From: Bradyrhizobium sp. WSM1417
GTDB taxonomy: Bacteria > Pseudomonadota > Alphaproteobacteria > Rhizobiales > Xanthobacteraceae
Length of the DNA stretch: 64,000 bases
Assembly (NCBI RefSeq): GCF_000515415.1
Contig: NZ_KI911783.1
Span: 2,718,392-2,782,391 of the forward strand
Direction: 5' to 3'
Shown: positions 1 to 8,335 of the stretch, one piece after another
Layout of the letters: each line of letters opens with the position of its first letter
Position numbering within the stretch: position 1 is the first letter of the stretch
Position numbers and translations under genes: made by a program
The notes under the pieces: model-generated
What the model was told of the DNA's origin: nothing
Databases searched by the model: none
The model's input: the letters and a program-made list of their open reading frames with translations, nothing else

Positions 1-790
1 CTGTTTCGACGCAGGCTCGCAGATCGGCGAAGGAGAAAGTCGGGATATCGTGGCCCAGTCCTCGAAAATTGAGGGCCAGTGTATTCGGCACCGCGCTCGG
101 AATTGCATAACCGGACAATTCGGTCGCGCCGGACGGTGCAATCTCGGGCTTTCCATCGAGCGCGCGCGCGGCGAGCTCGACCGCCATCGCGGGGACCGGC
201 TTGCCGTCGATCGAGAAGCTCAGCGGCATTCGCCGGATTACGTCGTCAGTGTCAGTATGGACGTTGAGGGCGCGGATATTGTTTCTCACCACCAATTGCT
301 GCGCGCGGTCGGGCCTTTCCTGATGGTCGTTGCTCAAGATCTCGCCGAGCACCAGCTTGCCGCTGTCGGACAGCTTCCGCAGGGCGATGAGATAGTCTCG
401 GTCGAATCCCTTTAGTCGCGCGCCAAGCGGCGCATCGCCAAAGGGAATCTCCGACTGCTCGATCGAGCTCGGGAAGATGACGTCGAAGCCGATCACCTTG
501 GCGCCGCCGTCGTCGATGCTGCCGAGAACCCGGCCGATCTCGCGGGTCCAGGTCTGCGTTGGCGATCCCTTGAACGGCGGAGTGTCGTAGGTCTCGCCGT
601 CGATAGCCACGACGACGACCGGTGATGCCGCGGGATCGCGGTGGTCGCCGACAAGCTTGCCGCGCAGTGCTGTGAGGATGTCGAGCGACAGGCCCTGCAG
701 CGTCTGCAACGGCGGAGACGCCACGACGGCGCCTGCAAGAAGCGCAATCAGGATCGCTGCAACAATGTCCCGTCTGCCGATCCGCCGCAT
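1..790 (-). CDS. CHASE2-domain sensor protein, 3' part cut by window edge
   Basis: Reading the minus strand from an ATG at 790 gives an open frame to the window edge. It starts with a short basic stretch and one hydrophobic segment (IVAAILIALLAGAVVASPP), then an extracytoplasmic region with VVVVAIDGETYD and VIGFDVIFPSS. That is the usual opening of CHASE2 sensory domains, which sit N-terminal to adenylate/guanylate cyclase or kinase domains. The output domain lies outside the window, so the enzyme type cannot be read. The start lies 17 bp after the stop of the FecR-like gene, so the two are probably one operon; a FecR-like protein with a CHASE2 cyclase is a common pair in this lineage. Confidence 0.8.
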   Translation of the reverse strand, partial: MRRIGRRDIVAAILIALLAGAVVASPPLQTLQGLSLDILTALRGKLVGDHRDPAASPVVVVAIDGETYDTPPFKGSPTQTWTREIGRVLGSIDDGGAKVIGFDVIFPSSIEQSEIPFGDAPLGARLKGFDRDYLIALRKLSDSGKLVLGEILSNDHQERPDRAQQLVVRNNIRALNVHTDTDDVIRRMPLSFSIDGKPVPAMAVELAARALDGKPEIAPSGATELSGYAIPSAVPNTLALNFRGLGHDIPTFSFADLRACVET

Positions 791-807
791 CGCCCGTCGC
801 TAGCTGC

Positions 808-1491
808 CTATTCGAGCCGCAGCAGGCGCCCGACGATCGGCGTCGGCGACGACGTGGCGCTGGGATCGACCTGGAAGGCGTAACGCTTGGTGCCGAGGAT
901 GGCGAGATAGCTGCCGCCCGGCGTCAGCGACTTCCCGGCCTTGGCGAAGTCATAGAACTTGCCTCCGACCATCGTCTCGCTCTTGAGCGGCACGCTGATC
1001 GTGGGCTCCTTGCCATCGGTGCGCTCGATCACCAGGGTGCTGCCGCTCTTGGCCTGCACCAACGGCGCGACGCCGTAGAGCGTCGGCAGCTTGGCCGGAG
1101 CGTTGCCCTTGGCGTCCGACCGCATGGTGCGGAAGGTGGTCGCGGCACTCTGGTTCGCCTCGCGCTCCGACAGTTTTGCCGCGTTGGTATCGCAGGGCAC
1201 CTTTTCCCGCTTGACCTCGCCGAGTTGCACGGTGCTCTGCTCGGTGCCGACCATGACGACACCTTCGCTGATAGTCTCGCGCTGGCACGATTTGAGATAG
1301 CTGAGCGTAATGGTTGCCTTGGGCCCCAGCTTGATGATCTTGCCCGGCGCCACATAATCCATGAACGCGACGCCGTCGACCTTGCCTTGCACATCCTCGA
1401 CGATAGCGGCCGGGGTCTCCGCCAAAGCGGGGGCAGCAAGACAGCATGCGCCGACAACAGCGCCGATCAGGCTTTTCATGGCAATTCTCAT
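808..1491 (-). CDS. Secreted FecR-like domain protein
   Basis: 227 residues. A signal peptide (MRIAMKSLIGAVVGACC to PALAE) predicts export. The mature part has the FecR-like pattern of a small beta-rich domain: an early 'VEDVQGKVDGV', then 'GKIIKLGPKATITLSYL', where a scaffold promotes a charged or regular surface. It is followed by a linker and a C-terminal beta region ending in VGRLLRLE. It is the first gene of a likely two-gene operon with the CHASE2 protein 17 bp downstream, so a role in periplasmic signal input to that sensor is a reasonable inference. It lacks a membrane anchor of the classical sigma-regulator FecR type. Confidence 0.75.
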   Translation of the reverse strand: MRIAMKSLIGAVVGACCLAAPALAETPAAIVEDVQGKVDGVAFMDYVAPGKIIKLGPKATITLSYLKSCQRETISEGVVMVGTEQSTVQLGEVKREKVPCDTNAAKLSEREANQSAATTFRTMRSDAKGNAPAKLPTLYGVAPLVQAKSGSTLVIERTDGKEPTISVPLKSETMVGGKFYDFAKAGKSLTPGGSYLAILGTKRYAFQVDPSATSSPTPIVGRLLRLE

Positions 1492-1665
1492 CCAATTCGA
1501 CCGATATTTGTCCGGTCCCCGCCCAGGCCCGATGCTTAGCAGCGAAACGCCCAGGCAAGTGTGACCGGAATCACTCTCAGATATCAGTGCACTCTATCAG
1601 GAAGAGGTTCAAACCGGCGACCGGAGAAGAAGTGCGCCGGCAAGCTGTTGGCCGGATGGATCATG

Positions 1666-1953
1666 TCATTCGGCTGGGACGGCCTGGACCGGGTAGCCCT
1701 CCGCTGCACTCTCTATATCTATAATGGGCGCGAGCGTGGCCTCGGTCTTCTGATACGGCGTCGCCTGCTGACCGGCGGCGATCTCGACCACTTCCTCCCA
1801 GCGCGACAGGAAGGCCTCGACACAGGCCGGGTCGAACTGCCGGCCCTGGTTTTCTTCCAGATAGTCTCGCGCCACGTTCAGCGGCATCGGCTGTTTATAC
1901 GGCCGTCGCGTCGTCAAGGCGTCGAAGACGGCGACGACCGATGCCGCTCGTGG
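1666..1953 (-). pseudogene. C-terminal fragment of an HD-GYP phosphodiesterase
   Basis: The minus strand encodes VVAVFDALTTRRPYKQPM, then YLEENQGRQFDP and VEAFLSRWEEV. This is the conserved end of HD-GYP cyclic-di-GMP phosphodiesterases (the 'vfDALts.RPYK' helix and the 'G.qFdP.vv.aFl' motif). The reading frame is closed by a TAA at 1954-1956, so the catalytic HD and GYP motifs and any receiver domain are absent. The remnant is about 95 residues and cannot be an active enzyme. It lies beside a PilZ gene and a broken receiver gene, which suggests that a small signalling cluster decayed here. Confidence 0.75.
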
Positions 1954-2046
1954 TTACCGCCCCCTTGAGTGACGGCCAGAATTGGAGCAGGACTTTCCGC
2001 AATAAGTTTCAACAATTTCTCATTTATGCGTCGTAATCTCGCGGTC

Positions 2047-2304
2047 ATGGAAAAGCGCAAAGTACGCCGACGGCGCGTCTTCAAAGCCGCAATGATCCAA
2101 TTTCCCGGAGGCGCCTTCAGTTGCGTGGTGCGTGACCTCTCGGACGTCGGAGCCCTCTTGGAGGTACCAGGTCAAATTGGCATTCCGCACGAGTTCAGTT
2201 TAAGCATTCCGACGGCGGAATTGCAGCGGCCGTGTCGAGCCGTGTGGCGTTCGGCCAAGGGCATCGGGATCGCTTTTGTGTCCGAGGAGACAGTTTTGTC
2301 GTAG
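2047..2304 (+). CDS. PilZ-domain protein
   Basis: 85 residues from the chosen ATG (MEKRKVRRRR). The domain starts with the RRRVFKAAMIQF strand, the region of the RxxxR c-di-GMP motif. It is followed by CVVRDLSDVGALLEV, which is the D/NxSxxG second binding motif (DLSDVG), and later by RPCRAVWRSAKGIGIAF. These are hallmarks of stand-alone PilZ proteins of alphaproteobacteria. An upstream in-frame start at 1969 exists, but it adds residues with no family likeness. It probably binds c-di-GMP as a small adaptor. It lies next to the HD-GYP fragment, on the opposite strand. Confidence 0.85.
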   Translation: MEKRKVRRRRVFKAAMIQFPGGAFSCVVRDLSDVGALLEVPGQIGIPHEFSLSIPTAELQRPCRAVWRSAKGIGIAFVSEETVLS

Positions 2305-2368
2305 ACGCAAATCTGACTTTCTCCCACGGCTGAAGTATTTCAGGTACAATGCTCATTAGGGGTCGGTT

Positions 2369-2686
2369 GTGGCATCTGTGCTTCTGGTTGAGGATTAATC
2401 GCTTATCCGCATGATGATTGCGGACATGCTGGCGGAACTCGGTCATAGCGTCGCTGGTGAAGCTAAAGATTGCAAAGCGGGCTCTTGTTTACATCTGCAT
2501 CGGGCATCGATGCAGCCATCCTCGATATACTGCTGGAAACAGATAGTTCTGAACCGATCCCAGAATTGCTGAAAGGCAGGCGCATTCCGTTTGCGTTTGC
2601 TGGCGGATACGGTGCCGACGGGTGAAGGGGTTTAAGAACCCGTCTTTGAAAAACCATTCCCTCTCGAGGAGCTTGAACGCGGTTGA
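2369..2686 (+). pseudogene. Single-domain response-regulator receiver, broken
   Basis: From a GTG at 2369 the frame reads VASVLLVED, then a TAA where a residue is expected, then SLIRMMIADMLAELGHSV. This is the start of a CheY-like receiver of the LVEDe...I..ml...G type. A second frame supplies IDAAILDI, and ELLKGRRIPFAFAGGYGADG ends at a TGA. A third frame supplies EPVFEKPFPLEELERG, containing the conserved K-P-F/L signature. A nonsense codon plus at least two frameshifts over 318 bp show a dead gene. The AILDI aspartate that would be phosphorylated is still present. Confidence 0.8.
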
Positions 2687-2700
2687 GCGTCTCTGTTGCG

Positions 2701-2760
2701 CTAGCAAAGCTCAGCCGTTTGTTGCAGGACGCGGGCCAGCTCTTCCTCCGAGAACGGCTT
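2701..2760 (-). pseudogene. C-terminal tail of a second receiver domain
   Basis: The minus strand encodes KPFSEEELARVLQQTAELC followed by TAG. Lys-Pro-Phe then an acidic helix is the end of receiver domains. Only about 19 residues can be recognised; upstream sequence on this strand shows no receiver core. It converges tail to tail with the plus-strand receiver relic that ends 15 bp away. Confidence 0.5.
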
Positions 2761-2864
2761 TCGGCATGGGAGGGACGACTGGTCGGGGCTCCCCAAGGTC
2801 CCCGTGCCCGGCTGGAGGCGTCGGCACGAGGAAGCCGTTAACGCGCGCAGCCTGTCTCGCTGGG

Positions 2865-2999
2865 TCAGACGCCGAACGAACGCGTTATCTGCTTTGCCAT
2901 GACGAGAACCGCATCAGTATACTTCCCGTTTGATACTTGATGATCGCACAACGCCAAAAAAAGCAGCGCGAAAGTAGCAATCATGCACGCTTTGAGCAT
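2865..2999 (-). CDS. Small membrane or secreted protein, 44 residues
   Basis: The start ATG at 2999 is preceded by a clear GGGAGAG ribosome site. The product begins MLKACMIATFALLFLALCDH, a single hydrophobic helix, and ends in a soluble tail with YTDAVLVMAKQI. No lipobox consensus is complete, although a cysteine follows the hydrophobic run. I recognise no family beyond short lineage-type hypothetical proteins. The good ribosome site and clean frame argue for a real gene. Confidence 0.6.
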   Translation of the reverse strand: MLKACMIATFALLFLALCDHQVSNGKYTDAVLVMAKQITRSFGV

Positions 3000-3505
3000 A
3001 ACGGTCTCTCCCACGAAGAGACTGCCAACCGAGCAGGTTTAGACGATAACTAGCGGAACCGAAGTCGCTGCCGCGACGAGTTGCTGGCTCTCGACATTGG
3101 CAATGACCTATTAAGGTTCCGTAAAATCAGAACTAAAGAGGCAAGCGCCGGCGGGACTGCAGATCTCTGCAGTCGACCCGGCGAGTGCGCCTGATCAGCC
3201 TTGCCGCCGCTCACGTTGCGCCACTCTCGAGATCGAAGCTGCCGCTTAGCGGACTTGAAGCCCTTCTGTCACCGGCCAAAACTGGCCTGCTTGCTGATCA
3301 ATTTTGGACGATTCCAGTTTGCTTTCTGACTATCAACAAGGGGAGAGCGCGGTGCCCGCTGTGCCACCGGCGCAATAGGTTGCCATTTGCACAAAGCTTG
3401 GCGATTCGCGAAAGAAGGTCATGAAGGCGGGCGAGAATAGTGGCAGCAAAAGCGAACAAAAAGTACCCCGCCGAAGCGGGGTTGTTGATGCGATGCTGGT
3501 CAATG
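3000..3505. other. Intergenic stretch, no gene supported
   Basis: About 500 bp between two small minus-strand genes. Short open frames on both strands show no signal peptide, domain or ribosome site that I can defend. It may hold the promoter of the 44-residue gene. Confidence 0.4.
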
Positions 3506-3697
3506 CTAACCTTTAGCCATGCATTCTTTGACATACGCCCGCTTCTTCGACAGATGGAGCCCCTGCGCAGAAGCCTCCTTCTTGCATACCTTCTGCCTCG
3601 TGAGCCACTCGGGGCTCTGCGTCGCACTCCCTGCAAGCGCAGGCGTGGCGATTGCAGCTGCCAGCGCAGCGGCTGTGATAACGGCAATGTATTTCAT
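3506..3697 (-). CDS. Small secreted protein with a PsiF-like repeat
   Basis: 63 residues from MKYIAVITAAAL; a GGAG ribosome site sits 8 nt before this ATG, so a longer start at 3721 is rejected. A signal peptide ends at ALAG. The mature part WLTRQKVCKKEASAQGL to RAYVKECMAKG resembles the PsiF repeat (C..EA....L.g..R..F...C), with its two conserved cysteines. The family is periplasmic and of unknown function. The assignment rests on the cysteine spacing only. Confidence 0.6.
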   Translation of the reverse strand: MKYIAVITAAALAAAIATPALAGSATQSPEWLTRQKVCKKEASAQGLHLSKKRAYVKECMAKG

Positions 3698-4391
3698 AAA
3701 ATCTCCAGAAGTGTGATGCACCGAGGACCATGTTAGGTTCCCTGATCACGAAGGCAATGTAGAGGGCGCTCAAAATAGCATCAAACTCGCTCGCGCTTTG
3801 AATAATGAAGAGGCAGCCTGGCGAAGAACCATGCAAGCGCGCGCTACCTCCCGTCTTCTGATTTCGGCGAAGTTCGTTTTCATGCCGACTTCTGGTCGTC
3901 CACACAGCCGAAAGTTGGCGAGCCGTCGTACACCGGCAACAGGCACGACGCGTCGCCCCAACTTCCGCTTGTGGCCCTGTCCGCCCTCGATGATCAATTG
4001 CAGACTATAGGGCGCTCGTGACCTACGTTCGTCGTTAATCAACCCCGCTGAAGGGCACGCGCCCACACGGCGGTGGAAGGTTCGGGGATGCCGTACCTTG
4101 CAGTACCCAGGTCCGGGTGGTTCAAATAATGCAGCGGAGCGCGCGCTGCGGTTTTCCGGAATTCCTTCAAGCGCCGGGGCTGATGTCGATTGCCGCTGTG
4201 CGCCGGGTCGAGACCGCCGACGACGGCATAGAATTGTTCTGAGTTTGTCGCCTGCGTTGCGCATGCGGCACCGGCAATTGAGCAATCAGCTTTGCAGTCC
4301 GTTAACCGTGCCGCAATACGCGGCGTATGGGTCATTGTCACGCCCTGGAGTTGATTGCAAATACGTCTGAATACTATGACGGATGTTTTTC
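3698..4391. other. Intergenic stretch of about 690 bp
   Basis: No gene can be supported. A minus-strand open frame between 3770 and 4285 is long but has no start context or family likeness. The end of the stretch should hold the promoter of the GrlR-like gene. Confidence 0.4.
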
Positions 4392-4829
4392 ATGCTGAGC
4401 GACGGCAAATATGCGGCCTGGTTCAGGACTCCGCGTGGCCAGGGCACGGGCCTTGTGGACCTTGTCGACGGGCGGATCTCCGGCCGTGACAGCTTCTTCA
4501 CCTATGGCGGCTCCTATCAGGTCCATGAGCAGAGTTTCACGGCCGTCCTGACCGTTAAACGTCATACCGAGGGCAACCCGAGCGTATTTGGTCCCGATGA
4601 GGTCGAGGTCAACCTGACGGGCAAATGCAGCGGCGCGATGGCTACTTGCTCGGGCACAGCGCGAGAGGTGCCAGACGTTCGGTTCGAGTGCACGCTGATC
4701 TATAGTCAGGAAGGAGCACTGCCAGCCGATGCCAAGAGCGCGGTCGTCAAGCTCAATCCCGATAAATTGCCCAAGGGGCTCGACAGCCGGTCGCGGTCGC
4801 GGGCGCGGGCGCCGTTCGCGCCCGGGTGA
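4392..4829 (+). CDS. GrlR-like small regulatory protein
   Basis: 145 residues from MLSDGKYAAWFRTPRGQGTG. The N-terminal 105 residues match the GrlR-family layout: a short strand, 'R.P.GQG.GlV.L.DG.i.GgDS', then 'Y.GsY', then 'RHTEGNPSVFG.DEVEVNLTG' and a final beta strand. In enteropathogenic E. coli GrlR sequesters the activator GrlA; in rhizobia the relatives are orphan and of unknown role. The last 20 or so residues, rich in Arg and Pro, run into GC-rich DNA that leads into a dispersed repeat and may be an altered C-terminus. Confidence 0.65.
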   Translation: MLSDGKYAAWFRTPRGQGTGLVDLVDGRISGRDSFFTYGGSYQVHEQSFTAVLTVKRHTEGNPSVFGPDEVEVNLTGKCSGAMATCSGTAREVPDVRFECTLIYSQEGALPADAKSAVVKLNPDKLPKGLDSRSRSRARAPFAPG

Positions 4830-4854
4830 TTGGGGGGCGTCTCCCGGGTGCGAG

Positions 4855-4985
4855 TCGGTAGGTAAAGCAAAGCCGCTCGGACGGGCGCCCTCGAGTAGCG
4901 CCGTAGCGGGCCGGCGGCTTTGCAGTGGTCACAGGCAGTCCTCCGGCAGGATCAGGTTGCGACACGGCAACGCAACCGACAAAGC
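4855..4985 (+). repeat. Dispersed hairpin repeat, copy 1 (solo)
   Basis: The segment carries terminal GCAAAGCCGC and GCGGCTTTGC arms around a GC-rich core containing TAGCGCCGTAGCGGGC. It is followed by a conserved tail CTCCGGCAGGATCAGGTTGCGACACG. The same order and near-identical sequence occur at 50632-50768 (same strand) and 44585-44740 (opposite strand). The two other copies run straight into IS256-type transposase relics; this one does not. Confidence 0.8.
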
Positions 4986-5143
4986 TGCGACCTTTAATCT
5001 GGCCTGGCTTCAGGCTCGCTAGGTTAGAATGGCAGCCAAAGACGGCATCCCTGGACGTTCTGCTCTGCCGGAGAACCGACCGCTCGACAAGCTGGCCTGC
5101 CTCCGTTCTGATGATGTTTCCAGAAATCGACAGCCGCACGCGA

Positions 5144-5362
5144 TTACTCCGGCAGCTGAGCAAAGAACTCCCCGCTCGTCCTGCTCGCTCGCCCCCGCTG
5201 CTTTCGAAAGCGCTGCAAGCGAGCGTAGACCGCCTGACGCGTGCGGCCCAGCTCTTCTCCGATCTCGTCAGCTGTGGCGCCCTCGCCGAACAGCGCGAGC
5301 AGTCTCCCCTCTTCGTTCGGCAACCACGGACGCGTTAAGGAGCGATTATTGGTCATCCGCAA
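5144..5362 (-). CDS. Small SANT/Myb-like or HTH protein
   Basis: 72 residues. The core PWLPNEEGRLLALFGEGA to EIGEELGRTRQAVYARLQRF is a tri-helical Myb/SANT-like or sigma-like HTH: an initial tryptophan and acidic pair, then 'GATADEIGEELGRT.QAVYARL', where the last helix would be the recognition helix. A second protein of the same design lies at 12815-12988. Likely a DNA-binding protein; target unknown. Confidence 0.65.
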   Translation of the reverse strand: MRMTNNRSLTRPWLPNEEGRLLALFGEGATADEIGEELGRTRQAVYARLQRFRKQRGRASRTSGEFFAQLPE

Positions 5363-6033
5363 AGCCCTGCAACGTTCTAAATGCGCGGCGGCGCCGGTCG
5401 GCGCGACGGGTCCGGAGATCGGGAGGGCCGCTCCGTGCGTGGCGGCGCTGGCAAGCGGCCTGGCTCAGGCGCGCGGTTTCCGCGCGTCATCCATGCTGCT
5501 AGACGCGCGTAACTTCGCCTGAGAGCAGGCACCAACCAGGTCGATACATCATCGCGGTCCATGCCGTCCAAGAATGCCTTGAATCCCTTTAAAAAACATT
5601 CATGGCTGATCATCAATGGCACGAAGCCTCCCGATGATCGAAACTGGACCGTAAGACGATACTGCAGGACATTGCACACCGGCAAAGCTCACCCCGGGTT
5701 TTCAATCAGCATCACCGCCAAATTCCAGACTCCCGCGCGATCTCCATTGGGTTTCCACCGGAAGATGCCCGCCACACCAGAATCGCGCTCGCTCTCCTGC
5801 GAAGCCGTTGAGCGGGTGGCGCATCCGGTGACGAGGCGACTGGGCAACGACTCCCCGGTAGATGGCGGAAACTGCGTCAGCCCGCTCCGACAAAAGATCG
5901 GCAGGCCGTACGCTGGCGACCAAATTTCATGCTCGCGGCGGCGCCGCCGAGACCCCCCAACCAATAGGCGGCCAACCGCTGGCAAAAGGATGAGCCTGTC
6001 TGCGAGCTGCAGGGTGGGTGCGAGCGTCCATGA
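5363..6033. other. Mostly non-coding stretch
   Basis: A minus-strand frame starting near 5613 (MISHECFLKGFKAFLDGM) could be a small gene, but it runs into Pro/Arg-rich sequence and has no known relative, so I do not call it. Nothing else is supported. Confidence 0.35.
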
Positions 6034-6141
6034 TTATCCTTCGAGCAGATAGTCGGCGAGCTCATAGAGAAAGATCAGCCAACCCAAGGTGCTGAGCGTT
6101 ATGGCTGCGATGTACGTGATCTGGCGCGCTTTGTCGGACAT
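6034..6141 (-). CDS. 35-residue single-span membrane protein, family A
   Basis: The product is one hydrophobic helix with a short polar head: MSDKARQITYIAAITL, then GWLIFLYELADYLLEG. A plus-strand gene at 62201-62308 encodes a protein of exactly the same length with the same pattern (YVAAIT, GWLFLLYEVAEHLIGG). Conservation of two copies 56 kb apart at the protein level supports translation. The ribosome site is weak (GAAAG). Function unknown; one helix with an acidic C-terminal patch suggests a partner membrane protein. Confidence 0.65.
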   Translation of the reverse strand: MSDKARQITYIAAITLSTLGWLIFLYELADYLLEG

Positions 6142-6210
6142 TGCATCTTTCGATCAGCCCTCCAGCTGTAAGCCTTGATGGGCGGCCCGGCTGCTCAGAA
6201 AGCTTTCGCG

Positions 6211-6339
6211 TTACAATCGCCTTCGCATGAATTTTGCGCGCCGGCGTGCCGACACGGCAGCGCGCACGCCGTAGCCGCACAGGCCACCGGCAAGAAATGC
6301 GCCGAGCGCGATCGCGACTACCAAATTCAGATCGACCAC
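6211..6339 (-). CDS. 42-residue membrane protein, family C
   Basis: From a GTG at 6339 with GGA upstream, the product reads VVDLNLVVAIALGAFLAGGL, then CGYGVRAAVSARRRAKF. It has one hydrophobic helix containing small residues and a basic tail that would stay in the cytoplasm. A related frame (MIELNLAIATGLGALLAGG) lies at 23492-23605, also on the minus strand. The shared N-terminal half supports a real family. Start choice is uncertain because no ATG is available. Confidence 0.5.
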   Translation of the reverse strand: MVDLNLVVAIALGAFLAGGLCGYGVRAAVSARRRAKFMRRRL

Positions 6340-6556
6340 AATCCGTCCTATGCCAAGTTTTCCCTAACGTCCTGCTGGCTGGAAGCGTTCCTCCATGCTC
6401 CCCAGTATCCTCTTGGGCCCTGCGCCCGGGCGCGTATTGGCCGCCCCAAAAGTGCGCGGACGGCGCCGGCCTCACTGTAGCTGGCGCGCATGCATTTGGC
6501 CGCAGAGCTTGACTTCCCGAGGCTGGCGCCCCGTAATCAGGTATTCGGAGTCGATT

Positions 6557-6682
6557 ATGGACAGCCGTATTTTGGTTTCTGCATTTGTTGGCGTTTTTTG
6601 CTTCGTTTTGATCCTGGCTTCGATCACGACCTACAGGCACATTTCGCATGGGTCGGAGCCGGTCATTTCAAGGCCGAGTTGA
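6557..6682 (+). CDS. 41-residue single-span membrane protein
   Basis: The ATG at 6557 follows a GGAG ribosome site. The product MDSRILVSAFVGVFCFVLIL continues with a short polar tail (YRHISHGSEPVISRPS). A positive N-terminus followed by one helix predicts an inner-membrane peptide. No family is recognised. Confidence 0.5.
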   Translation: MDSRILVSAFVGVFCFVLILASITTYRHISHGSEPVISRPS

Positions 6683-7467
6683 CGCTCCGATAAACAAAAA
6701 GACCGCTCAAAGGCCTCTCTGCTGCTGACTGGGCTGACATCAGGCGGCGCCGACAGCTGATGCTCAGCTATGTCGGCGACAAGCAGCCGTTGAACCAACT
6801 CCGCAGAAAGCCAGCATCATCATGCTCAATTGGCAGGTGCGGGGATCGCGCTATGGTAGTGACCGCGACGTTGTCGAAGTGGTACTGAGAAGGCCAATTA
6901 GAAGCGGCAGATGCGGGCAACGCAGCAGTTATAAGCGGCTGCGGGACGCCGCTGCCTGCCTGTAGGGCACCTCGGCGCAACGCGTTGCTCCTGTGTTTCC
7001 AGGGATTTCGCCGAGGTTACGAAATGCTTCGTGCAAAACTGGAGAACAGGTCCGCGCTTCTCGCTAGTGGACGCGACTTCCTTTGTCACCGGCTTTGCAT
7101 ACGCCGCACCTCACCGGCGGGACGCCTCTTCGCGATCGTGCCTGCGATCGACACACGTAATTCGCACATTCAATCATCAATCTCAAAAGAGACTTCATGA
7201 TGGTTTGCCGCCTGCGGCTGGCGGAGGAGCACATGACTTACCTCAAACCACCGCGGGACGATGGCTGCTCGGCAGCTGACACACTCGCCGACTTCTATTT
7301 CGTCTCGCATAAGGGCGTGCTACAAGGCTCCGCTATCGGCGGCGGCGCCGAAGCGCTCGGCTCCCGTGCTCCGGACCAGGTGCGGACCTCCAGGCACGGG
7401 GGCCGGATTGGCGCTGAATTGCCATCGTAATTGGCGCAATGGCGCCCGCTTGTAGTGGCGACCGTGG
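6683..7467. other. Intergenic stretch of about 780 bp
   Basis: Plus-strand frames between 7000 and 7430 (for example MTYLKPPRDDGCSAADTLAD at about 7233) are open but lack a family likeness. I see no element ends or RNA gene. Confidence 0.35.
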
Positions 7468-7680
7468 CTACACGTCTCGGCAAGCAATACCGAAATTGTC
7501 ACAAACGAGAGCGAACGACTCCTTTGCCTTCGCATCCTCGAAGCAAAAACGGGTTCCGACCTCCGCGCGATCGATCCACCAATCAAGATTCTTGCCTTTG
7601 GCGATGCGGGAAGCTTCGCCGCGCAGGAGGTCCAGTTGTCTTCCGGCAGCATGAACGACAAGGCAATTTTCTTTGGGCAC
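7468..7680 (-). CDS. Hypothetical protein, 70 residues
   Basis: The product begins MPKENCLVVHAAGRQLDLLR and ends FALVCDNFGIACRDV. It is compact, acidic and basic mixed, with no signal peptide or membrane helix, and contains LDWWIDRAEVGTRFCFEDA. It resembles short cytoplasmic hypothetical proteins common in Bradyrhizobium, which may be response-to-input adaptors, but no function is known. The frame is clean and ends with a proper stop. Confidence 0.65.
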   Translation of the reverse strand: MPKENCLVVHAAGRQLDLLRGEASRIAKGKNLDWWIDRAEVGTRFCFEDAKAKESFALVCDNFGIACRDV

Positions 7681-8335
7681 TACTATCCTCCCATGGCGAT
7701 CAGAAAGTCGCGATAAATCCAGGCAAATTGGATAAATAAATTGCGGTGGCGGCCATCTTGACTCTGGCGCAAAGCACTGTGAACACGAACGCTGCAGCAG
7801 GTGACTGCTGCGGCCGGCGCGTCAAAATCCGGGTGGAAAGCTCGAAGCCCCCGGTGAACCTCGTACCGGAGATTTCCGGGCTCTGATATGATCCAGTTCA
7901 CAAACGGCAGCGTGCTCAACATGCGTCGAAGTGCGGGTGTATCAAGCTCCTCGGCAGCTTGACGGCCTTGAAAGGCGATCGCGCTGTGACGCGTCCTCTC
8001 GGCATGCAGAGCTGGGCGAGGCCGCTGCGTAATACGGTATTTTGTCCCGGTACCAGAGTCGCGCTGCCGATCCATCCGTTGAGCAAACGAGAGAATGTAT
8101 TTTGGGCGCATCCGAGAGCTTTGAGGCCGCTGTCCAGCCGGCTCTCCGAGCGGTCGCGAAACTCTACGCTGCAAGTTGAGGATCGGCAAAGCTCTCATCC
8201 GCCTCGGCATCCGGGCCCAGGCCGTCCAGGCTCGCGATCAACTTGTGTCATGACAGCGAATATTGCACCGCATCGTCAGAAGTGGTGATTGACGGCCAAG
8301 CTCAAGGAGCGCCCACGTGAACGCCGCGAGCAAGC
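7681..8335. other. Intergenic stretch with a possible coding tail
   Basis: On the minus strand near 8166-8240 the frame LIASLDGLGPDAEADESFAD, ending at a TAG, looks like the end of a protein. A TGA lies just upstream, so only about 23 residues remain. It could be a relic. The rest shows nothing. Confidence 0.3.

Noticed and set aside
3770..4285. 171-residue minus-strand open frame
   Set aside because: No ribosome site and no recognisable domain; coding potential not better than the opposite strand.
7683..8210. 175-residue minus-strand open frame
   Set aside because: Composition is Arg/Pro/Ser-rich without domain or start context; typical of random frames in GC-rich DNA.
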